Origin: JAJRZX01 sp964407495
GTDB lineage: Bacteria > Desulfobacterota > GWC2-55-46 > JADFVP01
Direction of reading: 5' to 3'
NCBI GenBank assembly: GCA_964407495.1
Contig: CAYOVP010000009.1
Span: 1 to 52,508 of the forward strand
Length of the DNA: 52,508 nt
Shown: one piece after another, positions 23,678 to 31,783 of the stretch
Layout: every line of letters begins with the position of its first letter
Position numbering within the stretch: position 1 is the first letter of the stretch
Program-made: the position numbers and the translations under genes
The notes under the pieces: generated by a model
Database searches by the model: none
What the model was told of the DNA's origin: nothing
What the model saw: the letters and a program-made list of their open reading frames with translations, nothing else

Positions 23678-25135
23678 ATGGCCCTTCCAAAGGCCCTCAG
23701 GCGGATTTCCCAGACTGCCTGGGAGATACCCACGTCCTACAAGGCCGGGATGCTCGTGCCGGCGCGCATCTATGCCACGGAAAAACTCTTGACCGCAATG
23801 GACGAGGGCGTCTTCGACCAGGTTACCAACGTAGCCTGTCTGCCCGGGATACTTCACCGCGCCTACTGCATGCCCGATGGCCACTGGGGCTATGGTTTTC
23901 CCATAGGTGGTGTGGCGGCCATGGACCCGGACAGTGGCGTAATCTCACCCGGCGGCATCGGCTTTGACATAAACTGCGGCATGAGGCTCGTCCTCACGAA
24001 CCTCACATACGAAGAGGTCAAGCCTCGTCTCAGGGAACTCGTCGACGCCCTCTTTCGTCGCATACCCGCAGGTGTTGCCTGCAAGGGCTTTGTCCGCCCC
24101 ACGCGCAGTGAATTTCGCGAGGTGCTGGAGAGGGGCGCCAGGTGGAGCGTGGAAAAGGGGTTTGGCTGGCCAGAAGACCTGGAACTCACCGAGGAGGGGG
24201 GGTGTTTTCCAGGGGCCGACGCCTCGAAGGTGAGCGAGAAGGCCATTGACAGGGGCATCAACCAGATAGGCACCCTTGGCTCAGGCAACCACTACTGCGA
24301 GATCCAGGTTCTGCGTCCAGAGAATATCCTCGACAAGGCCGCGGCGCGCGCCTTTGGCCTCACCATCCCGGGCCAGGTGGTCATCATGTTTCACTGCGGG
24401 AGCAGGGGCTTTGGGCACCAGGTGGCAACTGACTACCTCCGCGTATTTCTCTCTGCAATGGAGAAGAAATACAATATACGCGTCCTCGACAGGGAACTCG
24501 CCTGCGCGCCCTTCCGTTCTCCCGAGGGGCAGGACTACTTCTCTGCCATGAAGTGCGCCGTGAACATGGCCTTTGCCAACCGCCAGGTCATACTTCACCG
24601 CCTCCGCGAGGTATTCTCCGAGGTCTTCGGCAGACCAGCCGAGGACCTTGGAATGCGCATGGTCTATGACGTCACGCATAACACGGCAAAACTCGAACGC
24701 CACGAGGTGGACGGGCGCCTGCGCGAGGTCCTTGTGCACAGAAAGGGTGCTACCCGCGCCTTTGCGCCGGGTATGCCCGGTCTGCCCGCACGTTACGCGG
24801 GCCTCGGCCAGCCGGTAATAATAGGCGGGAGCATGGAGACCGGGTCTTATCTCCTCGTCGGTGTGGAGACAGGAAAAGAGGCCTTCTTTACCACGGCCCA
24901 CGGGAGCGGGCGAACCATGAGCAGGCGGAGGGCCAAGAAGACCTTCAGGGGCGACAAACTCAGGCGCGAGATGGAACACAGGGGCATATACGTTCGGAGC
25001 GTATCGAGCGGAGGTCTCGCCGAGGAGGCGGGGGCCGCTTACAAAGACATAGACGCCGTAGTAGAGGCAACGGAACTCGCAGGGCTCAGCAGGCGCGTAG
25101 CGAGGCTTCTGCCCATAGGCAACATCAAGGGATAG
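23678..25135 (+). CDS. rtcB: RNA-splicing ligase RtcB
   Basis: The 485-residue enzyme joins RNA 2',3'-cyclic phosphate or 3'-phosphate ends to 5'-OH ends using GTP and Mn2+. The family signatures are present: MPDGHWGYGFPIGGV, GGIGFDINCGMRL with the metal-ligand Cys, GTLGSGNHYCEIQ, FHCGSRGFGHQ, and VTHNTAKLE followed by HRKGATRAF, which includes the His that receives GMP in characterised RtcB proteins. The C-terminus YKDIDAVVEATELAGLSRRVARLLP is standard. GGAGG lies seven bases before the ATG used; in-frame starts at 23654 (TTG) and 23672 (ATG) fit less well. The next gene, archease, is its activator and starts six bases after the stop. Confidence 0.96.
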   Translation: MALPKALRRISQTAWEIPTSYKAGMLVPARIYATEKLLTAMDEGVFDQVTNVACLPGILHRAYCMPDGHWGYGFPIGGVAAMDPDSGVISPGGIGFDINCGMRLVLTNLTYEEVKPRLRELVDALFRRIPAGVACKGFVRPTRSEFREVLERGARWSVEKGFGWPEDLELTEEGGCFPGADASKVSEKAIDRGINQIGTLGSGNHYCEIQVLRPENILDKAAARAFGLTIPGQVVIMFHCGSRGFGHQVATDYLRVFLSAMEKKYNIRVLDRELACAPFRSPEGQDYFSAMKCAVNMAFANRQVILHRLREVFSEVFGRPAEDLGMRMVYDVTHNTAKLERHEVDGRLREVLVHRKGATRAFAPGMPGLPARYAGLGQPVIIGGSMETGSYLLVGVETGKEAFFTTAHGSGRTMSRRRAKKTFRGDKLRREMEHRGIYVRSVSSGGLAEEAGAAYKDIDAVVEATELAGLSRRVARLLPIGNIKG

Positions 25136-25141
25136 GCTCCC

Positions 25142-25573
25142 ATGAAATACAGGTATCTCGATGACGTGGCCATCTCGGATATTGCCTTTGAGGCCGAGGG
25201 CAGAACCATCGAGGAGGTCTTCGTCTCAGCGGCAGAGGCGCTTGCCGGGGCAATGGTCGAGGACCCTGCTTCCATTGGTGATGGGAAAAGCATTGAAATC
25301 AGACTCGAGGCCCGGGACCTCGAGATGCTTCTCTTCGATTTTCTCTCGGAACTCGTCTACATAAAGGACGCAGAGGGCCTCCTCCTTCGCGTGGAAGACA
25401 TGAGTATAGAACAGAGGGGCAATGCTCTTTTCTTGAGGGCCGAGGCCGCAGGGGTCCCTGTCCGCGAACTCCAAGACCTGCGCGCAGATGTAAAGGCAGT
25501 TACCATGCACCAGTTCCGCCTGAAAAAAAAAGAGAACGGGGCTTGGTGCGCCCGTGTTGTCCTCGATATCTGA
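25142..25573 (+). CDS. Archease, RtcB activator
   Basis: The protein has 143 residues with the archease pattern: YRYLDDVAISDIAFEAEGRTIEEVF at the N-terminus, a central ARDLEMLLFDFLSELVYIKDAEGLLL and VKAVTMHQFRLKKKENGAWCARVVLDI at the end. Archease promotes guanylylation of RtcB and gives it multiple turnover; acidic residues at the N- and C-termini form a metal site in characterised members. The immediate rtcB neighbour confirms the role. A gap of 258 bases follows, with a poly-C stretch and tandem TATAAT boxes near its end, leading to the heme genes. Confidence 0.94.
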   Translation: MKYRYLDDVAISDIAFEAEGRTIEEVFVSAAEALAGAMVEDPASIGDGKSIEIRLEARDLEMLLFDFLSELVYIKDAEGLLLRVEDMSIEQRGNALFLRAEAAGVPVRELQDLRADVKAVTMHQFRLKKKENGAWCARVVLDI

Positions 25574-25752
25574 GAAGGAGGTGAGAAGAGTCGGGGCATT
25601 GTGCCAGGCAACCCTGCCCCCCCTTGCCCCTCTCCTTGCCCCGTTCTATTCTACGGCCACGACCTGCGCCCTCGATATCAACGGAGAGATTCCCTTCAAA
25701 TACCCCTCTTTGGTCTTTTGAACCTCACTGCAGACTGTCGTCTCCCGCCATT

Positions 25753-25795
25753 TTGTTCAAAAAATTTTTTAATATAATTCTAATCCTGTTATAAT
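25753..25795 (+). promoter_or_regulatory. Candidate promoter region of the heme cluster
   Basis: Two TATAAT boxes (25773-25778 and 25790-25795) lie in an AT-rich stretch 37-59 bases before the cobA-hemD start. TTGTTC (25753-25758) is a weak -35 for the first at a short 14-base spacing. No riboswitch-like fold is evident in the short leader. Confidence 0.4.
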
Positions 25796-25831
25796 TATTT
25801 TTTTAATACTCCTGCGGTATAAGGATAAAGG

Positions 25832-27376
25832 ATGGCTGGAAATCTCGATCTGCCCGGAGAGGGCAAGGTATATCTCGTTGGCGCAGGGCCCGGCGACCCT
25901 GGCCTCATTACCGTCAAGGGCGTAGAGGCCCTGCGCCGCGCCCAGTGCGTCATATACGACTTTCTCGCAAGCGCGCGCCTTCTCGATCATGCCCCACCTG
26001 GCGTGGAGGCCATATACGTGGGCAAGAAGGGCTCGGAGCGCTCCATTACCCAGGCCGAGATCAACGCCCTCATAATAGAGCGGGCCCGTCGGGGCCGCGT
26101 GGTGGTAAGGCTCAAGGGCGGCGACCCCTTTATCTTTGGCCGCGGCGCCGAGGAGGCCGAGGCCCTTGTAGAGGCAGGCATTGCCTTTGAGATAATACCG
26201 GGAGTAACATCTGCCATAGGGGCCCCGGCCTACGCAGGCATACCGCTCACGCACCGCGACCTCGCCTCCTCCGTTACCTTCATCACCGGGCAGGAGAGCC
26301 CGCTGAAGGAACGAAAAAACATCGCCTGGGACCGTCTCTCCACAGGGCGCGGAACGCTCGTATTCCTCATGGGGTGGAAGAACCTGGGTCTCATTACAAG
26401 AAAACTCCGGGCCAATGGCTGGCCCGTGGAGACGCCAGTGGCGCTCATACGCTGGGGAACGCTGCCAGTTCAGAAGGTAGTCACGGGTACGCTCGAAAAT
26501 ATCGTAAGACTCTCGAAAAAAGAGGGCATAAAACCGCCGGTCATCACCGTGGTGGGCGATGTTGTAAAATTGAGGGAAGACTTCAACTGGTTCGAGACAA
26601 TGCCCCTCTTTGGACGCACCGTGCTCGTCACCAGGGCCTCCGAGCAGGCAGGGGAATTTACCGAGATACTCGAAGAAAAGGGTGCCATACCATATCTCTA
26701 TCCCACCATACGCACTGCGCCGCCAAGAGACTGGAAACCCCTTGATCAGGGCATAAAGAGGCTAAGCGCCTATGACTGGGCAATCTTTACGAGCGTTAAC
26801 GGAGTAAAATTTTTTTTCGAGAGACTCACGAAACTCGGTAAAGACCTCCGGGAACTGAAGGGCCTGCGCATCTGCGCCATAGGCCCGCGCACAGCCGAGG
26901 CCATAGAGGCCCTCAACATCCGCGTAGACCTTACGCCCTCTGTCTACAGGGCCGAGGCCATTATAGACGCTCTTGGCAGAAGGGGCATAAAAGGCAAAAG
27001 GTTCATACTGCCGCGCGCGCTCAAAGCACGCGAGATACTCCCCGAGACAATAAGAAAACTCGGCGGAACCATAGACGTGCTCCCTGCATACCGCACCGTG
27101 CGTCCGAGGAAAAACGCTGCGGAGATGAGAGAAAAGGTCTTCGCAGGAGAGATCGATGTTTTGACTTTTACATCGTCATCAACAGTGACCAACTTCATGA
27201 GGTTCTTCAAGAAAAACGAGGCCAAGGTCATAAACCAAAACTCCCGCATAGCCTGCATAGGGCCCATCACCGCGGCAACCGCCGAAAAAAAGGGCCTGCG
27301 CGTGGACATAATGCCCGAAGACTACACGATACCCGCACTCGCCAGGGCAATAGAAGAATATTTCAGAAAGACGTAG
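25832..27376 (+). CDS. Fused uroporphyrinogen-III methyltransferase / uroporphyrinogen-III synthase
   Basis: The 514-residue protein joins two enzymes. Residues about 10-255 are the SAM-dependent CobA/SUMT domain: VYLVGAGPGDPGLITVKG, IYVGKKGSERSITQAEIN, VVRLKGGDPFIFGRG and PGVTSAIGAPAYAGIPLTHRD. Residues about 262-510 are HemD: FGRTVLVTRASEQAGEF, DWAIFTSVNGVKFFFERL and DVLTFTSSSTVTNFM. HemD closes hydroxymethylbilane to uroporphyrinogen III, and CobA methylates it to precorrin-2, the entry to siroheme. The fusion is common in anaerobe-like lineages that make heme from siroheme. HemB and an AhbD-like gene follow, which fits that route. Confidence 0.93.
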   Translation: MAGNLDLPGEGKVYLVGAGPGDPGLITVKGVEALRRAQCVIYDFLASARLLDHAPPGVEAIYVGKKGSERSITQAEINALIIERARRGRVVVRLKGGDPFIFGRGAEEAEALVEAGIAFEIIPGVTSAIGAPAYAGIPLTHRDLASSVTFITGQESPLKERKNIAWDRLSTGRGTLVFLMGWKNLGLITRKLRANGWPVETPVALIRWGTLPVQKVVTGTLENIVRLSKKEGIKPPVITVVGDVVKLREDFNWFETMPLFGRTVLVTRASEQAGEFTEILEEKGAIPYLYPTIRTAPPRDWKPLDQGIKRLSAYDWAIFTSVNGVKFFFERLTKLGKDLRELKGLRICAIGPRTAEAIEALNIRVDLTPSVYRAEAIIDALGRRGIKGKRFILPRALKAREILPETIRKLGGTIDVLPAYRTVRPRKNAAEMREKVFAGEIDVLTFTSSSTVTNFMRFFKKNEAKVINQNSRIACIGPITAATAEKKGLRVDIMPEDYTIPALARAIEEYFRKT

Positions 27377-27397
27377 AAGAAAAAAAGAGCGTAGAGG

Positions 27398-27540
27398 GGG
27401 CGGACTCCGCCCGCCGGAAAGAAAAGATCTTCTTACTTTCTTTTCGAAAAAAGAAAGTAAGACAAAGAAAACCCGTGCCAGCGGCCCTTGCGGGCCGCTG
27501 GAAAAACTCGTAGGTTGGGTAGAGCAAAGCGAAACCCAAC
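27398..27540 (+). repeat. Composite repeat with all four modules
   Basis: The GC hairpin GGGCGG-ACT-CCGCCC lies at 27398-27412. Module A is at 27432-27473 (CTTACTTTCTTTT, CG, AAAAAAGAAAGTAAG, ACAAAGAAAACCC). Module B is at 27478-27501 (CCAGCGGCCC-TTGC-GGGCCGCTGG). Module C is at 27510-27540 (GTAGGTTGGGTAGAGCAAAG then CGAAACCCAAC). This is the most complete copy in the window. It fills the 209 bases between cobA-hemD and hemB. Confidence 0.88.
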
Positions 27541-27585
27541 AAATAATACTGTCCATAAAAAAACAAAAACAGAGAGGCAAAACCC

Positions 27586-28560
27586 ATGAACTTTCCAGAG
27601 TACAGGCCGCGAAGGCTCCGGCGTTCCGAGACAATGAGGAGCATGATAAGAGAGACCCGTCTCTCACCGCTGGACTTCATACTCCCGCTCTTTGTGAGTT
27701 ACGGTAAAGACGTACAAAAGCCCATTGCATCCATGCCCGGCCACTTCCAACTCTCAGTGGACAGACTCGCCGGAGAGGCACGAGAGATAAAATCCCTCGG
27801 CATTCCCGCTGTAATACTCTTCGGCATACCCGAGGAAAAGGACGAAGTGGGCTCCTCGGCCTCAGACCCCGCAGGGCCCGTCCAGGAAGCAATACGCGCC
27901 ATAAAGGACGCTGCCCCTGACCTCCTCGTCATAACAGACGTATGCATGTGCGAGTACACCTCCCACGGGCACTGCGGGATAATAAAAGATAAAGACGTGG
28001 ATAACGACGCGACTCTCAGGGTCCTTGCCGAAGAGGCCCTCAGCCACGCCGAGGCAGGCGCCGACATCGTCGCCCCCTCGGACATGATGGACGGGCGCGT
28101 TGCGGCCATAAGAAAGGCCCTTGACGAGAATAACTTCGGCAATATCCCCATAATGAGTTATGCCGTAAAGTACTCGAGTGCCTTTTACGGCCCCTTCCGC
28201 GACGCCGCCGAGTCGCCCCCCCAGTTCGGCGATAGGAAGACCTACCAGATGGACCCGGCAAACGCCGAAGAGGCCCTCCGCGAGGCAGGCCTCGATATAG
28301 ACGAGGGCGCGGACATAATAATGGTCAAACCAGCGCTCCCGTACCTCGACATAATACGCCGCGTAAAAGACGCCTATGGGTACCCCATGGCCGCCTATAA
28401 CGTGAGCGGAGAGTTCTCCATGATAAAGGCCGCCGCTGAAAGGGGCTGGCTCGACGGCGAGGCCGCCATGATGGAGAGCCTCGTCTCCATCAAACGCGCC
28501 GGTGCCGAGATGATACTCACCTACTTTGCAAAGGAAGCGGCAAGGGTCCTGGGAGCCTGA
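27586..28560 (+). CDS. hemB: Delta-aminolevulinic acid dehydratase (porphobilinogen synthase)
   Basis: The 324-residue enzyme condenses two 5-aminolevulinate molecules to porphobilinogen. The N-terminus YRPRRLRRSETMRSMIRETRLSPLDFILPLFV is typical. The zinc-site Cys cluster is VITDVCMCEYTSHGHCGI. The two active-site lysines are in MSYAVKYSSAFYGPFRDA and IIMVKPALPYLDII, the second forming the Schiff base. Full length. A GAGAGG ribosome binding site lies nine bases before the ATG. It belongs to the heme cluster; its leader is occupied by the composite repeat. Confidence 0.97.
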   Translation: MNFPEYRPRRLRRSETMRSMIRETRLSPLDFILPLFVSYGKDVQKPIASMPGHFQLSVDRLAGEAREIKSLGIPAVILFGIPEEKDEVGSSASDPAGPVQEAIRAIKDAAPDLLVITDVCMCEYTSHGHCGIIKDKDVDNDATLRVLAEEALSHAEAGADIVAPSDMMDGRVAAIRKALDENNFGNIPIMSYAVKYSSAFYGPFRDAAESPPQFGDRKTYQMDPANAEEALREAGLDIDEGADIIMVKPALPYLDIIRRVKDAYGYPMAAYNVSGEFSMIKAAAERGWLDGEAAMMESLVSIKRAGAEMILTYFAKEAARVLGA

Positions 28561-28664
28561 ACAACTACTATGGTTTTCAGGCCAAAAGGCCAATTTTATG
28601 GTAAAATAAAAAAGTAAGATAAAAACGCCCTTAAGGCTGTAATTCAAGATAAGGAGAAGAAGTT

Positions 28665-29906
28665 ATGCACGGAGCAAAAGGAGGCGCGGGACATGGGGGG
28701 CACGGCCACCCCGGAGCACATGGCGGTCATCCGGGCGGCCATCCCGGAGGACACCCGGGCGCCCATCCCGCTAACCGCGACGGCCACGACGGCAGTACCG
28801 ATAAATCGGGCGGCAGAAGGTGGCTTCCAAGGCTCATCGCCTGGGAGATGACACGCACCTGCAACCTCAACTGCATACACTGCCGGGCCGCGGCAAGGTT
28901 CGGAAAATACAAGAACGAACTCAATACCAAGGAGTGCAAGGCCGTCCTCGATAACGTGGCCTCGTTCTCCAACCCCATTATCATAATGACCGGCGGCGAG
29001 CCCATGCTCCGTGACGATATATTCGAACTGGCCCGTTACGGCACGGACCTCGGCCTTCGCATGGTCATGGCACCCTGCGGTACATATGTCACCGAGGAGA
29101 CGGCAAAGAAGATACTCGACTCCGGCATCCAGCGCGTGAGTTTCTCCATAGACGGCGCCACTGCCGAGACCCATGACAACTTCCGCCGCGTCGAGGGGGC
29201 CTTTGATACGGTGATGAAGGCCATCGAGAACTGCAAGAAAGTGGGCCTCGACTTCCAGGTAAATACCACCATCACCAAACACAACCTCAAGGAACTGCCG
29301 GACATACTGAAACTCGTCGTAAGCCTCGGCGCAAAGGCGCACCACCCCTTCCTCCTCGTGCCAACAGGCAGGGGCTCTACCCTCAAGGACCAGGAAATCT
29401 CCCCCGAGGACTACGAGAAGACGCTCTCGTGGTTCTACGAGATGAGGGGCAAGGTGCCGCTCCAGTTCAAACCCACCTGCGCGCCCCACTACTACCGCAT
29501 CTTCCGCCAGAAGGAAAAAGAAAAAGGCATAAAGGTGACACGCCAGACCCACGGCCTCGACGCCATGAGCAAGGGGTGCATGGGAGGACAGACCTTTGCC
29601 TTTATCTCACACACGGGCAAGGTACAGATCTGCGGGTTCCTCGAAGAAGAGTGCGGAGACGTGCGAAAGCAATCCTTCAGCGAGATCTGGGATACCTCGA
29701 AGGTCTTCCAGGAGATGCGCGCCTGGGACGACTACAAGGGCAGGTGCGGGTACTGCGAGTACAAGAGCGTCTGCGGGGGTTGCCGCGCCAGGGCCTTTGC
29801 CTTTACAGGAGACTACCTCGAAGAAGAACCCTTCTGTACGTACGAGCCCTCAGAGGCCGCAAGGGCAGCCAATGAGGCCAAGAAAAGAAAAAGCGCCGCA
29901 GGCTGA
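28665..29906 (+). CDS. AhbD-like radical SAM heme-biosynthesis protein with His-rich N-terminus
   Basis: The protein has 413 residues. Residues 1-43 are almost only Gly, His, Pro and Ala, with ten His and tandem GGHP units. The radical SAM core begins LPRLIAWEMTRTCNLNCIHC with the cluster cysteines at 66, 70 and 73, then IIMTGGEPMLRDD. The C-terminus is a SPASM/twitch-type Cys region (CMGGQ, CGFLEEECGD, CGYCEYKSVCGGC, CTYEP) for additional iron-sulfur clusters. The opening LIAWEMTRxCNLxCxHCRA resembles AhbD, which in D. vulgaris and archaea decarboxylates Fe-coproporphyrin III to heme; AhbC and NirJ are relatives. The neighbours HemB, CobA-HemD and a HemQ-like protein support a heme role. Confidence 0.82.
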   Translation: MHGAKGGAGHGGHGHPGAHGGHPGGHPGGHPGAHPANRDGHDGSTDKSGGRRWLPRLIAWEMTRTCNLNCIHCRAAARFGKYKNELNTKECKAVLDNVASFSNPIIIMTGGEPMLRDDIFELARYGTDLGLRMVMAPCGTYVTEETAKKILDSGIQRVSFSIDGATAETHDNFRRVEGAFDTVMKAIENCKKVGLDFQVNTTITKHNLKELPDILKLVVSLGAKAHHPFLLVPTGRGSTLKDQEISPEDYEKTLSWFYEMRGKVPLQFKPTCAPHYYRIFRQKEKEKGIKVTRQTHGLDAMSKGCMGGQTFAFISHTGKVQICGFLEEECGDVRKQSFSEIWDTSKVFQEMRAWDDYKGRCGYCEYKSVCGGCRARAFAFTGDYLEEEPFCTYEPSEAARAANEAKKRKSAAG

Positions 29907-29943
29907 GAAGGGGCAGGGAAAGAAAACGTAAAAAGAAGACTTC

Positions 29944-30012
29944 CTTACTTTCTTTTAGAGAAAAGAAAGTAAGACAAAGAAAACCAATTCCAGCGGCCCT
30001 CCGGGCCGCTGG
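29944..30012 (+). repeat. Composite repeat: module A plus module B
   Basis: Module A at 29944-29985 (CTTACTTTCTTTT, AGAG, AAAAGAAAGTAAG, ACAAAGAAAACCA), then module B at 29990-30012 (CCAGCGGCCC-TCC-GGGCCGCTGG). It lies between the AhbD-like and HemQ-like genes. Confidence 0.85.
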
Positions 30013-30026
30013 AAATAATAAAAAAA

Positions 30027-30064
30027 TCCGGGTTGAGGCCAAGCCTCACCCCGGAATATTTTTC
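30027..30064 (+). terminator. Terminator-like hairpin in the hemQ-like leader
   Basis: TCCGGGTTGAGGC, loop CAA, GCCTCACCCCGGA: a 13-position stem with one mismatch, followed by ATATTTTT. It ends 18 bases before the HemQ-like start codon, with only AGAGGAAC (the ribosome binding site) between. It may terminate the AhbD-like transcript or act as an attenuator of the next gene. Confidence 0.65.
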
Positions 30065-30082
30065 TGAAGAGAGGAACGACTC

Positions 30083-30805
30083 ATGGACATGGACCTCGAA
30101 AAACTTACGGATACGAGCGAACAGGGCAAGCCAGGAAAGGACGGAACGCCGCAACGCCTCGACAGGCGCCTCTTCATGCAACTTCTCGTCTTCACGGGGA
30201 GCAAGGATGCAGGGCCTCTTGTAGTAGACCTCGAAAAAGCCGGTATCGAGGCCGTCCTCTACGCCGACATAAACGACCCCCTTGGCGTGGGCCTCCTCAC
30301 CATGAGTGAAGACCCGTCCTTCTTCACTGATACGCTCCGCGAGTTTATCGTGGGTAGTTCCTTTGTAGCGCTTAAGCAACGCCACCGCTACACCATGCTC
30401 GGCAGGACATACTCCCTTGGCCACGAAGAGAACCTCGAGGACTGGCTTATCCACCGCTCGCGCCGGGTGGTGCGCAACAAAGACTGGCCCTGGGCTGTGT
30501 ACTACCCGCTCAGACGCACAGGCGAGTTCGCCAAACTCCCGCCCCGCGAACAGGGCGCCATACTGCGCGAACACGGCCTCATAGGACGGGCCTTCGGCAA
30601 AGCCGACCTGGGCCACGATATAAGACTCGCCTCCTTCGGAATAGACAGGAACGATAACGACTTTACAATAGGACTCATCGGCAAAGACCTATTCCCCCTC
30701 TCAAGACTCGTGGAGACCATGAGAAAAACCGTCCAGACATCGACGTACATAGAACGAATGGGACCCTTCTTCATAGGAAAAACAATCTACCAGAGCAGCC
30801 TGTAA
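30083..30805 (+). CDS. HemQ-like protein of the chlorite dismutase family
   Basis: The protein has 240 residues with the family's two ferredoxin-like repeats; there is no signal peptide. The second half is closest to coproheme decarboxylase HemQ: YYPLRR (Tyr141, where HemQ has the catalytic Tyr in YxMxK), LREHGLIGR with the proximal His164, and MRKTVQTSTYIERMGPFFIGK. The distal residue, Gln in Firmicute HemQ and Arg in chlorite dismutase, is not clear; by motif spacing the candidates are Asp179 or Arg181. A cytoplasmic role in heme synthesis is more likely than chlorite removal, because it follows cobA-hemD, hemB and the AhbD-like gene. AGAGGAAC precedes the ATG. Confidence 0.82.
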   Translation: MDMDLEKLTDTSEQGKPGKDGTPQRLDRRLFMQLLVFTGSKDAGPLVVDLEKAGIEAVLYADINDPLGVGLLTMSEDPSFFTDTLREFIVGSSFVALKQRHRYTMLGRTYSLGHEENLEDWLIHRSRRVVRNKDWPWAVYYPLRRTGEFAKLPPREQGAILREHGLIGRAFGKADLGHDIRLASFGIDRNDNDFTIGLIGKDLFPLSRLVETMRKTVQTSTYIERMGPFFIGKTIYQSSL

Positions 30806-30825
30806 AGAAGAAGACCGCTCAGACT

Positions 30826-31040
30826 TGTAAGGCAGGTTGCGCTTCTCGCAACCTGCCTTACATATTAAAAGAGAGTAGGTTTTTGCCGGGCTTCGCCCGA
30901 CAAAAAGACAAGGCCACCCCACTTTCTTTTAAAAAAGAAAGTGGGACAAAGAAAATTAAGACCAGCGGCCAAGGGCCGCTGGAACACTGGTTTTCTTTGG
31001 GCGCTTTCTTTTTTCCAAAAGAAAGCGCGATCTTTTTTTT
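30826..31040. repeat. Cluster of hairpins with two opposed module A copies
   Basis: In order: a 16-bp perfect stem TGTAAGGCAGGTTGCG/CGCAACCTGCCTTACA with loop CTTCT (30826-30862), which may terminate the hemQ-like gene; CGGGC-TTC-GCCCG near 30888-30900; module A plus orientation (30918-30957, stem CCCACTTTC/GAAAGTGGG); module B (30962-30982); module A minus orientation (30987-31028, stem GCGCTTTC/GAAAGCGC). It fills the convergent space before lpxH. Confidence 0.85.
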
Positions 31041-31075
31041 CGGCGAAGCCGGACCAGTCACACCACCTTATCTTC

Positions 31076-31783
31076 TTATTTTCTTCCCCTGTATTTTTTT
31101 ACCCTTATTTTTCCGTCTTCATACTCGAGGTATGTTCTTTCTCCCTCCCATCCTCCGGGGTTGGCGTAGGTTCCGGTCTTTATCTTGTGCACTCCTGCGA
31201 TGTGCGAGTGTGCCATGACCACGAAGTCTGCGCCTTCAGCGAGTTTCGTCTTCGCGAACTCTTTAAGGCGGCTGTCAAGGTTCGGGCCTTTTGTATTGTA
31301 AGACCTGCTCCTTCCCGAGAGGTGCATGGCGATATTCCAGACCACGCTCGATGGCATGGCCGAGGCAAGGGCGTCATAAACGGGAGAGCGGAGAAAACCG
31401 CGCCACCGTCTGTACCCCTCTGTCATCTCCACTGTGTCGCCGTGGGCGAGGTAGAATTTTTTATTGTCAAGGGCGACCTCTTCGGCTTCTTTTATGACAT
31501 GGGCCTTGAGGGTCTCTATAAAGAAGGGTCCCATCAAAAAATCGTGGTTCCCCTCTACGTATATTATGCTGGTGCCTTGTCTCGTCAGTTTCTCGAGGGC
31601 CTTTAGAACCGGTGCGTAGCGGCGTTCTGCCACCTTGTTGCCTCCTGTCCAGAAGTCGAAGAGGTCGCCGAGAATGACGAGGCGGTCTACTTCCTGGAGC
31701 GAGTCGAGGAAGGCGATGAGGTCGGTCTCCCTTCTCTCGCCCTCGCCCTTGAGGTGGGCGTCGGCAATGAATATTATCTTCAT
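31076..31783 (-). CDS. lpxH: UDP-2,3-diacylglucosamine diphosphatase, LpxH-like
   Basis: The 235-residue calcineurin-type metallophosphoesterase has all five blocks: DAHL (DxH), LGDLFDFW (GDxxD), EGNHDFLMG (GNHD), AHGD, and MAHSHIAG (GHxH variant). FDFWTG and YRRWRGFLRSPVYDALASAMP match the LpxH group, which cleaves UDP-2,3-diacylglucosamine to lipid X and UMP in lipid A synthesis at the inner membrane. The length is typical. It is the last gene of the minus-strand operon, and its start overlaps the aroE stop by four bases (ATGA). A function as a more general metallophosphoesterase cannot be excluded. Confidence 0.85.
   Translation of the reverse strand: MKIIFIADAHLKGEGERRETDLIAFLDSLQEVDRLVILGDLFDFWTGGNKVAERRYAPVLKALEKLTRQGTSIIYVEGNHDFLMGPFFIETLKAHVIKEAEEVALDNKKFYLAHGDTVEMTEGYRRWRGFLRSPVYDALASAMPSSVVWNIAMHLSGRSRSYNTKGPNLDSRLKEFAKTKLAEGADFVVMAHSHIAGVHKIKTGTYANPGGWEGERTYLEYEDGKIRVKKYRGRK

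Noticed and set aside
30083..30805. Respiratory chlorite dismutase
   Set aside because: There is no signal peptide and no perchlorate or chlorate reductase gene nearby; heme genes surround it and the flanking motifs match HemQ better.
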